DNA of 30,401 nucleotides from a bacterium (lineage in GTDB: Bacteria > Patescibacteriota > Saccharimonadia > Saccharimonadales > HK-STAS-PATE-42). Location: NCBI GenBank assembly GCA_029781075.1, contig JAKOXJ010000042.1, positions 1 to 30,401 of the forward strand. The letters are read 5' to 3'. The position numbers and the translations under genes were made by a program. Below are positions 6,172-13,913 of this stretch, one piece after another; positions within the stretch are counted from its first letter, which is position 1, and each line of letters starts with the position of its first letter. The notes under the pieces are model-generated. The model was not told where the DNA came from and ran no database searches. It saw only the letters and a program-made list of their open reading frames with translations.

Positions 6172-6867
6172 TTAATTTAAATTTAGAAATTGCCTAGCAA
6201 AGACGAGACCATGGACTTCTTTAGCGCCAGCATCCTTAAGGACCTTTGCGGCAGAATTCAATGTAGATCCTGTAGTTGTGACGTCATCAATTAAAATAAT
6301 GGCATCTCCGTTTATTAGGGCTTTGCGATGAGCAATAAAGAACTTCTTAGAGGCTTCAGAGCGTTGCTGCTTAGTTGATCCAATTTGATCAAATGAGCTC
6401 GTTCTAATAAGCAAAGACTTGAATCTAAGCCCCTCTTTTTTGGCAAAACCTTTAGATATGAGATATGATTGGTCCCAGCCTCTTTTACGGGCTCTTCTTC
6501 CTGCGGTAGGGACTGGGCTAACGATAATGTTCTTTATACTTGATATTCTTGAAATTGTAGAGATTGCCGACGACATTGGCTTGGTCGCGGCGTAGGTGTT
6601 GTCAAATTTTAAAGCTTTAACTAAATCTGAACTTAAAGTATTTTTATAATCGGAATACCAAGCTATAGAATCGAGGCTCTGTTTAGGTTTGCATCTACCG
6701 CAAATACCAAGATCTTTGCATTTTTGGTTACATTTATAGCAAGTTTTGCCGGAGGATTTATCCATAACTTCTTCAAGGCATTTTTGACAACAAATGAAAC
6801 CTTCCTCATTACAGCTTAAACAGTGGTGGGGTGCTACAAAACTAAGGGCATAATCTAGGTATTTCAT
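6172..6867 (-). CDS. comF: ComF-family phosphoribosyltransferase-like competence protein
   Basis: 231 residues from ATG at 6867. The frame is open for another 49 codons upstream, but that part is unlike ComF and overlaps the divergent hsp20 start. The N-terminus has zinc-ribbon pairs CLSC (16-19), CCQKC (26-30), CYKC (43-46) and CGRC (56-59). The C-terminal phosphoribosyltransferase-fold domain carries the PRPP-binding loop IILIDDVTTTGSTL (190-203), preceded by RKRGWDQS (127-134). ComF/GntX proteins act in natural transformation in several bacteria, probably with the ComFA helicase on incoming single-stranded DNA; their chemistry is unsettled. A comEC gene lies 20 kb away at 26627-28120, so competence is plausible. 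The gene converges on 5661-6161 with a 10-base gap. Confidence 0.88.
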   Translation of the reverse strand: MKYLDYALSFVAPHHCLSCNEEGFICCQKCLEEVMDKSSGKTCYKCNQKCKDLGICGRCKPKQSLDSIAWYSDYKNTLSSDLVKALKFDNTYAATKPMSSAISTISRISSIKNIIVSPVPTAGRRARKRGWDQSYLISKGFAKKEGLRFKSLLIRTSSFDQIGSTKQQRSEASKKFFIAHRKALINGDAIILIDDVTTTGSTLNSAAKVLKDAGAKEVHGLVFARQFLNLN

Positions 6868-6996
6868 GGCAGTATTGGGGTTAAGTTTACTCGGCAATCT
6901 TGCAATAACTTCTATTGTAGGTTTAGAATGTACCTTAATACAAATTTGATTTGTGAAATAGAGAAAAACCTGGAGGGGTAGTAAACTAAAATAGCT

Positions 6997-7500
6997 ATGG
7001 CTAGAAGAAAACAATTGCCTACAAATGATGACAGCATGTTACTAGAAGATGATTTTGGGGCAGCTTTTTTGGATGAAGAAATAGTACTTGAAGGAGATCA
7101 AGAACCTACCGTAGAAGAGCCTGCAGAAGTTGAAGTGGTTGAAGAAGAAGTTGTAGAGCTTGGCGAGGAAGATGCGCAGCTCGCAGTAGATCTTTACGAA
7201 ACTGAGGAAAAACTTATTCTTAAAGCACGCGTCGCTGGAGTAGATAAGAGCGATATTGATTTAGAGCTTAACGAAGGTGTCATAACTATCAGTGGAGTTC
7301 TTAGTAGCAACGATAGCGATGAGATTACTCAGTACCATCTCCAGGAGTGCTATTGGGGCAAATTTTATCGTCAGGTAAAATTCCCTGTCCCAGTTAAAGA
7401 GGATGAGGATTCTATTGATGCGGTGCTAGATGAAGGAGTTCTAATCCTAACATTTATAAAAGAGAAAACTGACACAGCAAAGAAGATCAGAATTAGTTAG
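6997..7500 (+). CDS. small heat shock protein (Hsp20/alpha-crystallin) with acidic N-terminal arm
   Basis: 167 residues. Residues 1-60 form an acidic arm (EEPAEVEVVEEEVVELGEED), unusual for the Phe-rich arm of most Hsp20 proteins. Residues ~60-160 are the alpha-crystallin domain: VDLYETEEKLILKARVAGVD, the strand KFYRQVKFPVPV, and AVLDEGVLILTF, which matches the family A-x-x-x-n-G-v-L signature. The C-terminus KKIRIS supplies the I-x-I motif used in oligomer assembly. ATP-independent holdase role by family. It is divergent from comF. A TAAAAT at 6987-6992 ends 4 bases before the ATG, too close for a normal leader; GGAGG lies 20 bases upstream, too far to be a good ribosome site. No CIRCE element is visible. 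Confidence 0.88.
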   Translation: MARRKQLPTNDDSMLLEDDFGAAFLDEEIVLEGDQEPTVEEPAEVEVVEEEVVELGEEDAQLAVDLYETEEKLILKARVAGVDKSDIDLELNEGVITISGVLSSNDSDEITQYHLQECYWGKFYRQVKFPVPVKEDEDSIDAVLDEGVLILTFIKEKTDTAKKIRIS

Positions 7501-7530
7501 CTAACTTAATTTAGAATCTCGTATATAAAT

Positions 7531-7548
7531 ACCTCTAAATATAGGGGT
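7531..7548 (+). terminator. weak hairpin after hsp20
   Basis: ACCTCTA (7531-7537) pairs with TAGGGGT (7542-7548), 7 bp with one G-U and a 4-base loop, followed by TTA. The T-tract is short, so termination would be partial. Confidence 0.3.
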
Positions 7549-7592
7549 TTATGTGCATTATAAATCTAATTATATGGGAGATAGGACTAGTT

Positions 7593-7922
7593 ATGAGTTT
7601 AAAACTTAAAGAAATAATAAGAAATAAAGCTAAGTGGCCAATGATAATCATGGTACTAGCATCCATACTATCGCTACCAATGTGGTTAGATGCGACCCTG
7701 GTTAGCTATAGTTACCAGACGTTTGGTGATAGAGTTGGTATATTTTATATATTAAGCCTCGTATTATCTTCGGCAGGTCTTGCCATGGAGGTTTTATTAA
7801 ACAGTAAAGAAGGACGTAGTCGATTATTAATAGTGCTATTAATAATTAACTTCTCAATTTTTATTTATAGTGGATACGTAGTATTATTCCTTGGCTTTAC
7901 GGCACGTACAAGTGGTGCTTAA
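7593..7922 (+). CDS. small membrane protein, unknown function
   Basis: 109 residues from ATG at 7593, chosen over an in-frame ATG at 7551 because GGGAGATAGGA precedes it as a ribosome-binding site. Three hydrophobic segments are seen: residues ~15-34, 48-69 and 77-100, joined by a basic loop (SKEGRSR). The N-terminus is basic (KLKEIIRNKAKW), suggesting it stays in the cytoplasm. No family is recognised. It may follow hsp20 in one transcript. It converges on pheT with a 6-base gap and no clear terminator between them. Confidence 0.65.
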   Translation: MSLKLKEIIRNKAKWPMIIMVLASILSLPMWLDATLVSYSYQTFGDRVGIFYILSLVLSSAGLAMEVLLNSKEGRSRLLIVLLIINFSIFIYSGYVVLFLGFTARTSGA

Positions 7923-7928
7923 AAACTA

Positions 7929-10415
7929 TCAATCACCAATTACCTTAATAACTTCTTCTGTGTTAAGGGTTCTTTCTGGGTGATAGAAAGTTATACTAAA
8001 GGTTATCTTTTTTGGTGATTTTGGATCTTTCTGAAAAATAGAGACCGGCTTTATATAAAATTCTGCACCACTCTTATTTGTTGGTTTAGAGATTTTAGAT
8101 ACTAATTCATCTTCGACTTCTTGATACTTTTTATCGGAAGATACTTCTATAGTGACGTCTTGAGTTAGCTCCGGGAACCTATTTAGGGGTTTATAAACTG
8201 GATCTTGATTGAAGTTCTCACTCAAATACCCCAGGTCAAGCTCAAAGCCTGCAGAAGCCTCTGGAAGTTTAAAGCTTTCATATACCTGTGGTGTAAATTC
8301 GCCAATTAGTCCCCGTAGTTGACCATCGATCTCAACTCCAGCTGTTCTGCTAAACTGGAACGGTGAACAAATTGGATGTTTAGACCCGAAAATATCCTGC
8401 TTCATTTCTACTAGCCTGAACTTAGCGCCTAAAGATTTTAGAAGTTCATCTAGATATTTCTTAACTACAAAATATGGCGAACCTTCAGCCTTATCCTTAT
8501 TAGCGTATACAAAGCCAAGATGCTGGTATTCTATTGGTAACTTATCTTTTTTATCTAAGTGGTCTTTTATGTGAGATTTACCCAGCTCGTAAAGAGCAAA
8601 TTCGTCCTCCCCAGACTTAATATTCATATGGACCTTATCGAGTAGGTTGGGGACCATGCTTAGCCTGTACCTTTGCAGGTCAGGACTTAGGGCATTTCTG
8701 ATTTTGTAGGCCATTTCTGGATCCTGACCAGCTTTTCTGATTAGATTCTCGTTAACAAAATTATAAGTTAATACTTCATTAGCCCCATGTCTGGATAAGT
8801 TGTTTCGAATTGCTTTTTTTAGATTAACCATAGGGTTTTCCTGAGCTGGGGATATGCGCCTAATTGGTAACTCGGCTTCGATCTTGTTGAATCCATAAAG
8901 ACGACCGATCTCTTCGATAATATCCTCGTCAATCTCTAGGTCTGTGCGCCAGAAAGGTGGAGTAAAACAGACTTCATCAAGCATCTCGTGAGAATCAATC
9001 TCTACACTATTAAGAATCTTTGAGATCTTCTCTCGATCTAGTTCGAGGCCCAATATCTTATTAACTTTTGAGACTTCGATGTTTAAATGCCTGTACTCAA
9101 ACTTTTTATCGTTTTGGTCGAATACCTCACCATGTTTAGAGTTTGGGTTGAATTCTTTAACTAGATCCATAGCCTTTAACAGGACAACTAGCGTCTGGGC
9201 TTCTGGCTGGCCTTTTGTATAGCGAGTGACGGCATCAGTAAATACGCCAGTCTTCATCGAGGTTCTTCGGATTGAGTACATGTCAAAGCTGGCAGACTGG
9301 AGGATAATCCTCGTAGTATCATTATCTATTTCTGAGTTTGCCCCACCGTTAATCCCCGCAAGATCTATCGGGATATCATCCTTGTATATTGTTATGGCAT
9401 CCTCTGGGAGATCTATATCTTTACCCTGTAGAACTTTGAGCTTATCACCCCTGCTCGGCTTTCTTATTGTTAACTTAGCAACCGAATCATTTTGTTTTAA
9501 CTTATCAAAATCAAAAGCGTGCATTGGCTGGCCAGTCAAGATCATCATGTAGTTGGTAATATCGACTATGTTATTAATTGGACGAATCCCTAAACGAGTT
9601 AAGAAGGCTTTTAGCCACATCGGGCTTGGTGCTATCTTGATGCCTTCTATGCAGACAGCCGTGTAACGTGGGACTAGCTCAGGGATCTTATTATCGATCT
9701 CGAGCTTGAGACTAGATTCTGCTTTGGGAAACTGAGGCTCAAAGTTTTTGTACCACTCGGGTGATTTAAAGTTAATGTTTTGGATCCCAGCGATCTCACG
9801 AGCAACCCCTAAATGCCCAAAACAATCAGGGCGGTGGGTAAACATCTTATTCTCAAAATCAACAATTATGTCATCTAAATCGTAGAGATTTTTGAATGGA
9901 TTGCCTGGTTTTAGTAAAGTATCTTTTACTTCAGGAGATTCAAGCTCAATAACACCTTCATGATCGTTGGAAAGAGAGAGCTCCTTAGGTGTAGCTAGCA
10001 TGCCGCTACTTTCAACTCCCCTAAGTTTTATCTTAGAGAGGATAAAAGGTTCTTTATCATCAAAAGTTGATGGAATGGTTGCTCCCGGCGATACCCAAGC
10101 CGTAGTTAAGCCTTCTCTGGCATTTGGTCCGCCGCAGACTACCTGGACAAAACCATCTTTATCCCGATCGACTTTCTTTGCTGCACCACCATCATCGATT
10201 AGACAAATATTTAGTTTTTCGGCATCGGGATGTTTTTCTACCTTGACTATCTTTACGACATAGACTCCTTCGTAGCGAGCTCCCCAGTCGATGATCTCAT
10301 CAAAAGCTCCGATTTGAGAGTTTAGTTTTTCGGCAAGGTCATGAGCACTAAGCTTTAATATCTTAGAGATATCTACTGATGAATTTTTCTGGCCGAGTTT
10401 GAATGAGTATTTCAT
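7929..10415 (-). CDS. pheT: phenylalanine-tRNA ligase beta subunit
   Basis: 828 residues, full length for the bacterial beta chain; with PheS it forms the (alpha-beta)2 enzyme that charges tRNA-Phe. The order of domains is normal: an EMAP/OB-type tRNA-binding domain near residues 40-160 (YVVKIVKVEKHPDAEKLNIC), the B3/B4 editing region, the B5 domain (ITNYMMILTGQPMHAFDFDK precedes it), the core catalytic-like domain (WRTDLEIDEDIIEEIGRLYG and later), and the anticodon-binding FDX-ACB domain at the end (PLNRFPELTQDVTIEV). It starts 9 bases after the pheS stop with no Shine-Dalgarno sequence, in one operon with pheS. Confidence 0.96.
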   Translation of the reverse strand: MKYSFKLGQKNSSVDISKILKLSAHDLAEKLNSQIGAFDEIIDWGARYEGVYVVKIVKVEKHPDAEKLNICLIDDGGAAKKVDRDKDGFVQVVCGGPNAREGLTTAWVSPGATIPSTFDDKEPFILSKIKLRGVESSGMLATPKELSLSNDHEGVIELESPEVKDTLLKPGNPFKNLYDLDDIIVDFENKMFTHRPDCFGHLGVAREIAGIQNINFKSPEWYKNFEPQFPKAESSLKLEIDNKIPELVPRYTAVCIEGIKIAPSPMWLKAFLTRLGIRPINNIVDITNYMMILTGQPMHAFDFDKLKQNDSVAKLTIRKPSRGDKLKVLQGKDIDLPEDAITIYKDDIPIDLAGINGGANSEIDNDTTRIILQSASFDMYSIRRTSMKTGVFTDAVTRYTKGQPEAQTLVVLLKAMDLVKEFNPNSKHGEVFDQNDKKFEYRHLNIEVSKVNKILGLELDREKISKILNSVEIDSHEMLDEVCFTPPFWRTDLEIDEDIIEEIGRLYGFNKIEAELPIRRISPAQENPMVNLKKAIRNNLSRHGANEVLTYNFVNENLIRKAGQDPEMAYKIRNALSPDLQRYRLSMVPNLLDKVHMNIKSGEDEFALYELGKSHIKDHLDKKDKLPIEYQHLGFVYANKDKAEGSPYFVVKKYLDELLKSLGAKFRLVEMKQDIFGSKHPICSPFQFSRTAGVEIDGQLRGLIGEFTPQVYESFKLPEASAGFELDLGYLSENFNQDPVYKPLNRFPELTQDVTIEVSSDKKYQEVEDELVSKISKPTNKSGAEFYIKPVSIFQKDPKSPKKITFSITFYHPERTLNTEEVIKVIGD

Positions 10416-10424
10416 ATCTTTATA

Positions 10425-11453
10425 TTAAAACTGCTTTAAAAACTTAAGTTTGGCAGAGTGGAATAAGCGGACATCTTCAACACCGTATTTCATCATAATT
10501 AGTCTCTCTATTCCACAACCAAAAGCAAAACCTGAGTACTTTTTAGAGTCGATGCCAGCCATTTCTAGAACGTTGGGATGTATCATTCCGCAGCCTAAAA
10601 GCTCGATCCAGCCAGACTGTGAACAGATATGACAGCCTTTCTTATCACAGAACGGGCAAGAAAGGGCGAATTCGAAACTAGGTTCTGTGAACGGAAAATA
10701 AAATGGATTGATTCGTGTTTCGACTTCTTTACCGTAATAAGCAGAAAGGAATGTTTTAAGGGTTGCAATGAGATTTCCAACATTAACATCTTTATCAACA
10801 TATACCCCCTCTAGTTGATGAAAGGTGTGCTCATGACGAGCATCAACATCCTCGTTTCTATAGACCCTATCTGGTACGACACCAGCAATTGGGCGACCTT
10901 CTTCTAGATCTGACTTTCTAAGGCTTAGTATTCTACTTTGCATCGTTGAGGTGTGTGCGGGCGCTACAAGTTCTTCTTCCGTTACGAAAGTATCGTAGTC
11001 ATCTCGTGCAGGGTGATCTTCTGGGAAGTTAAGAGATGTGAACATGTGCCAAGCATCATCTAGATTCCTAGATTCGAAGATCTCAAAACCAATTGAATTG
11101 AATATCTCAGATACCTTTTCTATCTCCTGAGAAATTGGATGAATACTACCATTCTGGGCTGGTAAAAGTGATGGTTCTTTGGCATTAATATCAAAGGGTG
11201 CTGTAAGATCGATCGGTCTCAAATCTTCGACTTTTTTTTCATTATCGTCTTTCAGCCAAGATTCAACTTCTTTTTTTAGATCGTTTATAGCCAGACCCAG
11301 CTCTCTCTTCTGTTCTGCAGGAACTTTAGGAAGTAGTGCGTAAAGTTTCTTGAGATGATCGGATTTAAGAATACGAGTTTTATCGTCTAAGTTTTTAAAC
11401 TCAGCCGCAAGTTCTTTTTTGGCCGCTTCGACCTGGCTATTCCAGTCTGACAT
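10425..11453 (-). CDS. pheS: phenylalanine-tRNA ligase alpha subunit
   Basis: 342 residues, usual length. The N-terminal ~85 residues form a charged coiled coil that binds tRNA. The class II catalytic core shows HPARDDYDTF, APAHTSTMQSRIL (motif 2 region) and GFAFGCGIERLIMMKYGVED (motif 3). The Cys-rich insert CPFCDKKGCHICSQSGW is the zinc-ribbon-like segment seen in many bacterial PheS, followed by ELLGCGMIHPNVL. It is the first gene of the pheST operon and is divergent from the gene at 11518, with an extended -10 at 11474-11482. Confidence 0.96.
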   Translation of the reverse strand: MSDWNSQVEAAKKELAAEFKNLDDKTRILKSDHLKKLYALLPKVPAEQKRELGLAINDLKKEVESWLKDDNEKKVEDLRPIDLTAPFDINAKEPSLLPAQNGSIHPISQEIEKVSEIFNSIGFEIFESRNLDDAWHMFTSLNFPEDHPARDDYDTFVTEEELVAPAHTSTMQSRILSLRKSDLEEGRPIAGVVPDRVYRNEDVDARHEHTFHQLEGVYVDKDVNVGNLIATLKTFLSAYYGKEVETRINPFYFPFTEPSFEFALSCPFCDKKGCHICSQSGWIELLGCGMIHPNVLEMAGIDSKKYSGFAFGCGIERLIMMKYGVEDVRLFHSAKLKFLKQF

Positions 11454-11473
11454 TTTTTATTGGTATACAGTTA

Positions 11474-11482
11474 ATTTTAACA
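11474..11482 (-). promoter_or_regulatory. pheST promoter, extended -10
   Basis: The minus strand reads TGTTAAAAT, ending 20 bases before the pheS ATG; predicted leader about 13 bases. No T-box, Phe leader peptide or attenuator fits in this short leader. Confidence 0.5.
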
Positions 11483-11499
11483 CTTAGAGCTCCATTTTG

Positions 11500-11508
11500 T
11501 GCTAGAAT
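11500..11508 (+). promoter_or_regulatory. extended -10 of the gene at 11518
   Basis: TGCTAGAAT ends 9 bases before the ATG at 11518, so the mRNA should be nearly leaderless. It is divergent from the pheST promoter; the two -10 boxes are 17 bases apart. Confidence 0.55.
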
Positions 11509-11517
11509 TAACTGCAT

Positions 11518-11787
11518 ATGGAAAATGCATTCAACATCTTAGTCATTATTCTAAGTATCTTCTTAGCAATCTTTTTAATCCTTTGGATTATTGTTTTAAT
11601 CTATGCTTGGAAGATAGCTCGGGCAGCTAGAAGAATAACTGATAAAACAGAAACTGCAGTTAATGATGCCGGCACACTTATCAGCAACGCAAAGGATGCA
11701 GTTGCACCAGCAGTTGCTGCTAAAGTTTTGACTAAGGCAATTAAGAACTTTACTAATAAGAGCAAGGTAAAAGTTAAGAAGAAGTAA
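11518..11787 (+). CDS. small membrane-anchored protein with basic C-terminus
   Basis: 89 residues. One strong membrane segment (about residues 6-31, ILVIILSIFLAIFLILWIIV) is followed by a basic stop-transfer sequence (WKIARAARR), a helical Ala/Asp/Thr-rich stretch and a Lys-rich tail (KSKVKVKKK). The layout recalls the short DUF948-type membrane proteins of Gram-positive bacteria, but the match is too weak to assign. The soluble helix probably faces the cytoplasm. It is expressed from its own near-leaderless promoter and followed one base later by a second small ORF. Confidence 0.7.
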   Translation: MENAFNILVIILSIFLAIFLILWIIVLIYAWKIARAARRITDKTETAVNDAGTLISNAKDAVAPAVAAKVLTKAIKNFTNKSKVKVKKK

Positions 11788-11788
11788 C

Positions 11789-12061
11789 TTGAGCACCCCA
11801 AGATCCCTTGAAGCCACAATAGATAGGCAGGTAGAAGCACTCTGCATCGCAGAAAAAGCCGGAAAATTAGCTGCCACAATGTTTAATGTACCTGGCGGAC
11901 ACGTAAAAATGCCGGACATTAAAGAACAATATGATTCTCTAATACTAGAGATGAGTGGCTTACCTTTAGATGAAGAGACCAGAAGAGGCGTCTGGGAGCG
12001 CTATGCAAATGTATTTGTCCAAAATAGTATGACATGCGCACCGAGTTATCCTATTGTTTAG
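11789..12061 (+). CDS. hypothetical protein (90 aa), TTG start
   Basis: 90 residues from a TTG one base after the preceding stop codon. There is no ATG before residue 31, so the start is either this TTG or a shorter form from ATG 11879. AAGAAG lies just upstream as a possible ribosome site. The first part is helical (SLEATIDRQVEALCIAEKAG) and the rest contains MPDIKEQYDSLILEMSGLPL and two Cys. There is no membrane segment. I do not recognise a family. The spacing suggests co-expression with the membrane protein before it. Confidence 0.5.
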   Translation: MSTPRSLEATIDRQVEALCIAEKAGKLAATMFNVPGGHVKMPDIKEQYDSLILEMSGLPLDEETRRGVWERYANVFVQNSMTCAPSYPIV

Positions 12062-12075
12062 GAGGGCATACTTTT

Positions 12076-12360
12076 TTATTTTTTTCCTTTCTTTTGTATC
12101 TTGTAGTGTTGCTGGATGAAGAGAAGTTCATCAATAATATCTTGAAGATGGCGGACTTGGAGTTCATCACCTTTTTTTAATTGATCGCTTAACTTATCTA
12201 GTCTAGTTGCTAAAGTTGTAAAGTATTGCCCAGATCGAATTAGCACATCCGTCTCACTCAAATCAGTGAATCTGGCTATATCAGCCAAGAATAACTCGTT
12301 AGTCAGCATAGAATATGTGTCTTTTTCTTTAGTATCACGCATAGATTTTATTCTCTTCAT
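12076..12360 (-). CDS. small helical protein downstream of radC
   Basis: 94 residues from ATG at 12360, four bases after the radC stop; the frame is open 10 codons further but would then overlap radC. The sequence is charged and mostly helical (TRLDKLSDQLKKGDELQVRH, then DIIDELLFIQQHYKIQKKGKK) with no Cys or membrane segment. I do not recognise it. The tight spacing suggests translation coupled to radC. It ends in a Lys-rich tail. Confidence 0.6.
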   Translation of the reverse strand: MKRIKSMRDTKEKDTYSMLTNELFLADIARFTDLSETDVLIRSGQYFTTLATRLDKLSDQLKKGDELQVRHLQDIIDELLFIQQHYKIQKKGKK

Positions 12361-12364
12361 ATTT

Positions 12365-13117
12365 TTATTCTTGAATGAAATTAAGTACACTAGTATAACT
12401 TTTTGATGTAATTATCAGATGATCTAAGAGCTCTACGCCCAAAACATTGCCCGCCTCAACAAGCTGCCTAGTTGTATTAATGTCCGCTTCAGTTGGCTCA
12501 AGACTACCCGATGGGTGATTATGGGCAATGAGCACTGCAATTGCTCCCTGTTCTATGGCGGGCTGGAAGACCTCTCTAGGGTGCACTATATTAGAAGTTA
12601 GGCTACCAACCGAAATAATTTCATCATGAATTATCTGGTACCTACTATTTAAATAAAGTGCACGAAGTTGTTCTTTTTTGCCATACGATATTACCTTTAA
12701 GTGTTCATAGGCTTGCTGTGATGTCTTAATATATGCAGGCTTACCATACTTTTCACTAAAGAACCTTCTACCAATCTCTAGGGCTGCAATTATTTGTGAA
12801 GCCTTACCAACAGGTATATCAACAAGTTCTGCAAACTTTTTTGGACTCAACTCGCTAGTAAGAGCTTTTTCGCCATACTCGCGTAGTATTCTTTGGGCCA
12901 TAGACATTACTTCTTCTTTACGTGTACCTGTACCCAATAAAATTGCGACTAACTCGGCAATGGTTAGGGACTTTGCACCAAGCATATACATCTTCTCTCG
13001 AGGCTTTTGCTCTGTTGGAAGATCCTTAACTTTGATGGTATAGCGACCTGAAGGTATATCACTGTGTGCAAGAGTGATATCATGGTCCGCAAGTCTATAG
13101 GAGTCTGTTTGAGTCAC
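12365..13117 (-). CDS. radC: RadC-family (UPF0758) JAB/MPN-domain protein
   Basis: 250 residues. The N-terminal half has the family sequence KDLPTEQKPREKMYMLGAKS and a helix-hairpin-helix region (ELVDIPVGKASQIIAALEIG, residues ~97-116). The C-terminal half is the JAB/MPN metal-binding domain with HNHPSG (199-204) and the following Asp (D212), enough for a JAMM-type zinc site. Early claims of a role in recombinational repair have not held up, and the activity is unknown. The start is a GTG (13117); no ATG gives a complete N-terminus. About 30 residues precede the usual family start. It is divergent from yebC and coupled to the 94-residue gene downstream. Confidence 0.85.
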   Translation of the reverse strand: MTQTDSYRLADHDITLAHSDIPSGRYTIKVKDLPTEQKPREKMYMLGAKSLTIAELVAILLGTGTRKEEVMSMAQRILREYGEKALTSELSPKKFAELVDIPVGKASQIIAALEIGRRFFSEKYGKPAYIKTSQQAYEHLKVISYGKKEQLRALYLNSRYQIIHDEIISVGSLTSNIVHPREVFQPAIEQGAIAVLIAHNHPSGSLEPTEADINTTRQLVEAGNVLGVELLDHLIITSKSYTSVLNFIQE

Positions 13118-13184
13118 TTAATACCGACTTTCTGGCGTTTAGTTATTTTAACTTAGCGGCCTTAAAAGTTTGTGTGGCTCAATA

Positions 13185-13193
13185 TGCTAAAAT
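13185..13193 (+). promoter_or_regulatory. yebC promoter, extended -10
   Basis: TGCTAAAAT ends 15 bases before the ATG at 13209; predicted leader about 8 bases. Confidence 0.5.
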
Positions 13194-13208
13194 AGAGTGT
13201 AATATTTT

Positions 13209-13913
13209 ATGTCGGGACATAGCAAGTGGGCGACAATAAAGCGCCAAAAAGATGTTAAGGACTCCAAACGTGGAGCCCTGTTTACACGTATTGGTAACCA
13301 AATTGCCATGGCAGCTCGTTCTGGGACTGATCCAGCAACAAACCCTAGTCTAGCTGCAGTAATTGAGAAGGCTAAGTCTGCCAACATGCCAATGAGTAAC
13401 ATCGAACGAGCAATTAAACGAGTAGCTGATAAAGATGCCGCTCAACTGGAGGAAGTCTTGTACGAAGGTTACGGGCCAGCTGGAGTAGCCGTTATGGTTG
13501 AGTGTGCAACAGATAATAAGAACAGGACTTACCCGGAAGTTAAGCATGCTTTTTCTAAGTTTGGTGGTAATATCGCTGAAGGTGGAGCAGTCGCCTTTCA
13601 ATTTGAGAGGCAAGGAGTTATTGTGGTTAAAGCCTCTGGAGAAGACGCGCTTCTAGAGGTTTTAGAAGCTGGAGCGAATGATGCCAGTGAAGAAGAAGAT
13701 ATTATTGTTGCTTACACCGACCCAAAAGATCTTCACAGTGTTAAAGCAAAGCTGAATGAATCTGGTTTAGAAACTGAAAGTGCCGAACTTAGCTGGCAGC
13801 CTAAGAATACTGTGCCTATGGACGAAGAAGCTCAGACTAAACTAGAAAAGATCATTGATGCTCTTGAAGATCTACAGGACGTTGTAAATGTCAGTCATAA
13901 TGGCGGTGATTAG
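13209..13913 (+). CDS. yebC: YebC/PmpR-family (TACO1-like) protein
   Basis: 234 residues. It begins with the family signature MSGHSKWATIKRQKDVKDSK and continues IGNQIAMAARSGTDPATNPS, then EGYGPAGVAVMVECATDNKN and FSKFGGNIAEGGAVAFQFER. YebC proteins were annotated as transcription regulators; more recent work ties members to relief of ribosome stalling at proline stretches, as with mitochondrial TACO1. Which role applies here is inference. The 3' end overlaps the convergent dus gene by 23 bases. Confidence 0.93.
   Translation: MSGHSKWATIKRQKDVKDSKRGALFTRIGNQIAMAARSGTDPATNPSLAAVIEKAKSANMPMSNIERAIKRVADKDAAQLEEVLYEGYGPAGVAVMVECATDNKNRTYPEVKHAFSKFGGNIAEGGAVAFQFERQGVIVVKASGEDALLEVLEAGANDASEEEDIIVAYTDPKDLHSVKAKLNESGLETESAELSWQPKNTVPMDEEAQTKLEKIIDALEDLQDVVNVSHNGGD

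Noticed and set aside
6868..7014. 49-codon upstream extension of comF
   Set aside because: Not similar to ComF, overlaps the start of hsp20, and the start at 6867 gives the normal zinc-ribbon N-terminus.
11596..11919. Two minus-strand ORFs over the small genes at 11518 and 11789
   Set aside because: Cys/Leu/Ser-rich shadow translations; the plus-strand genes have an extended -10 and a plausible membrane topology.
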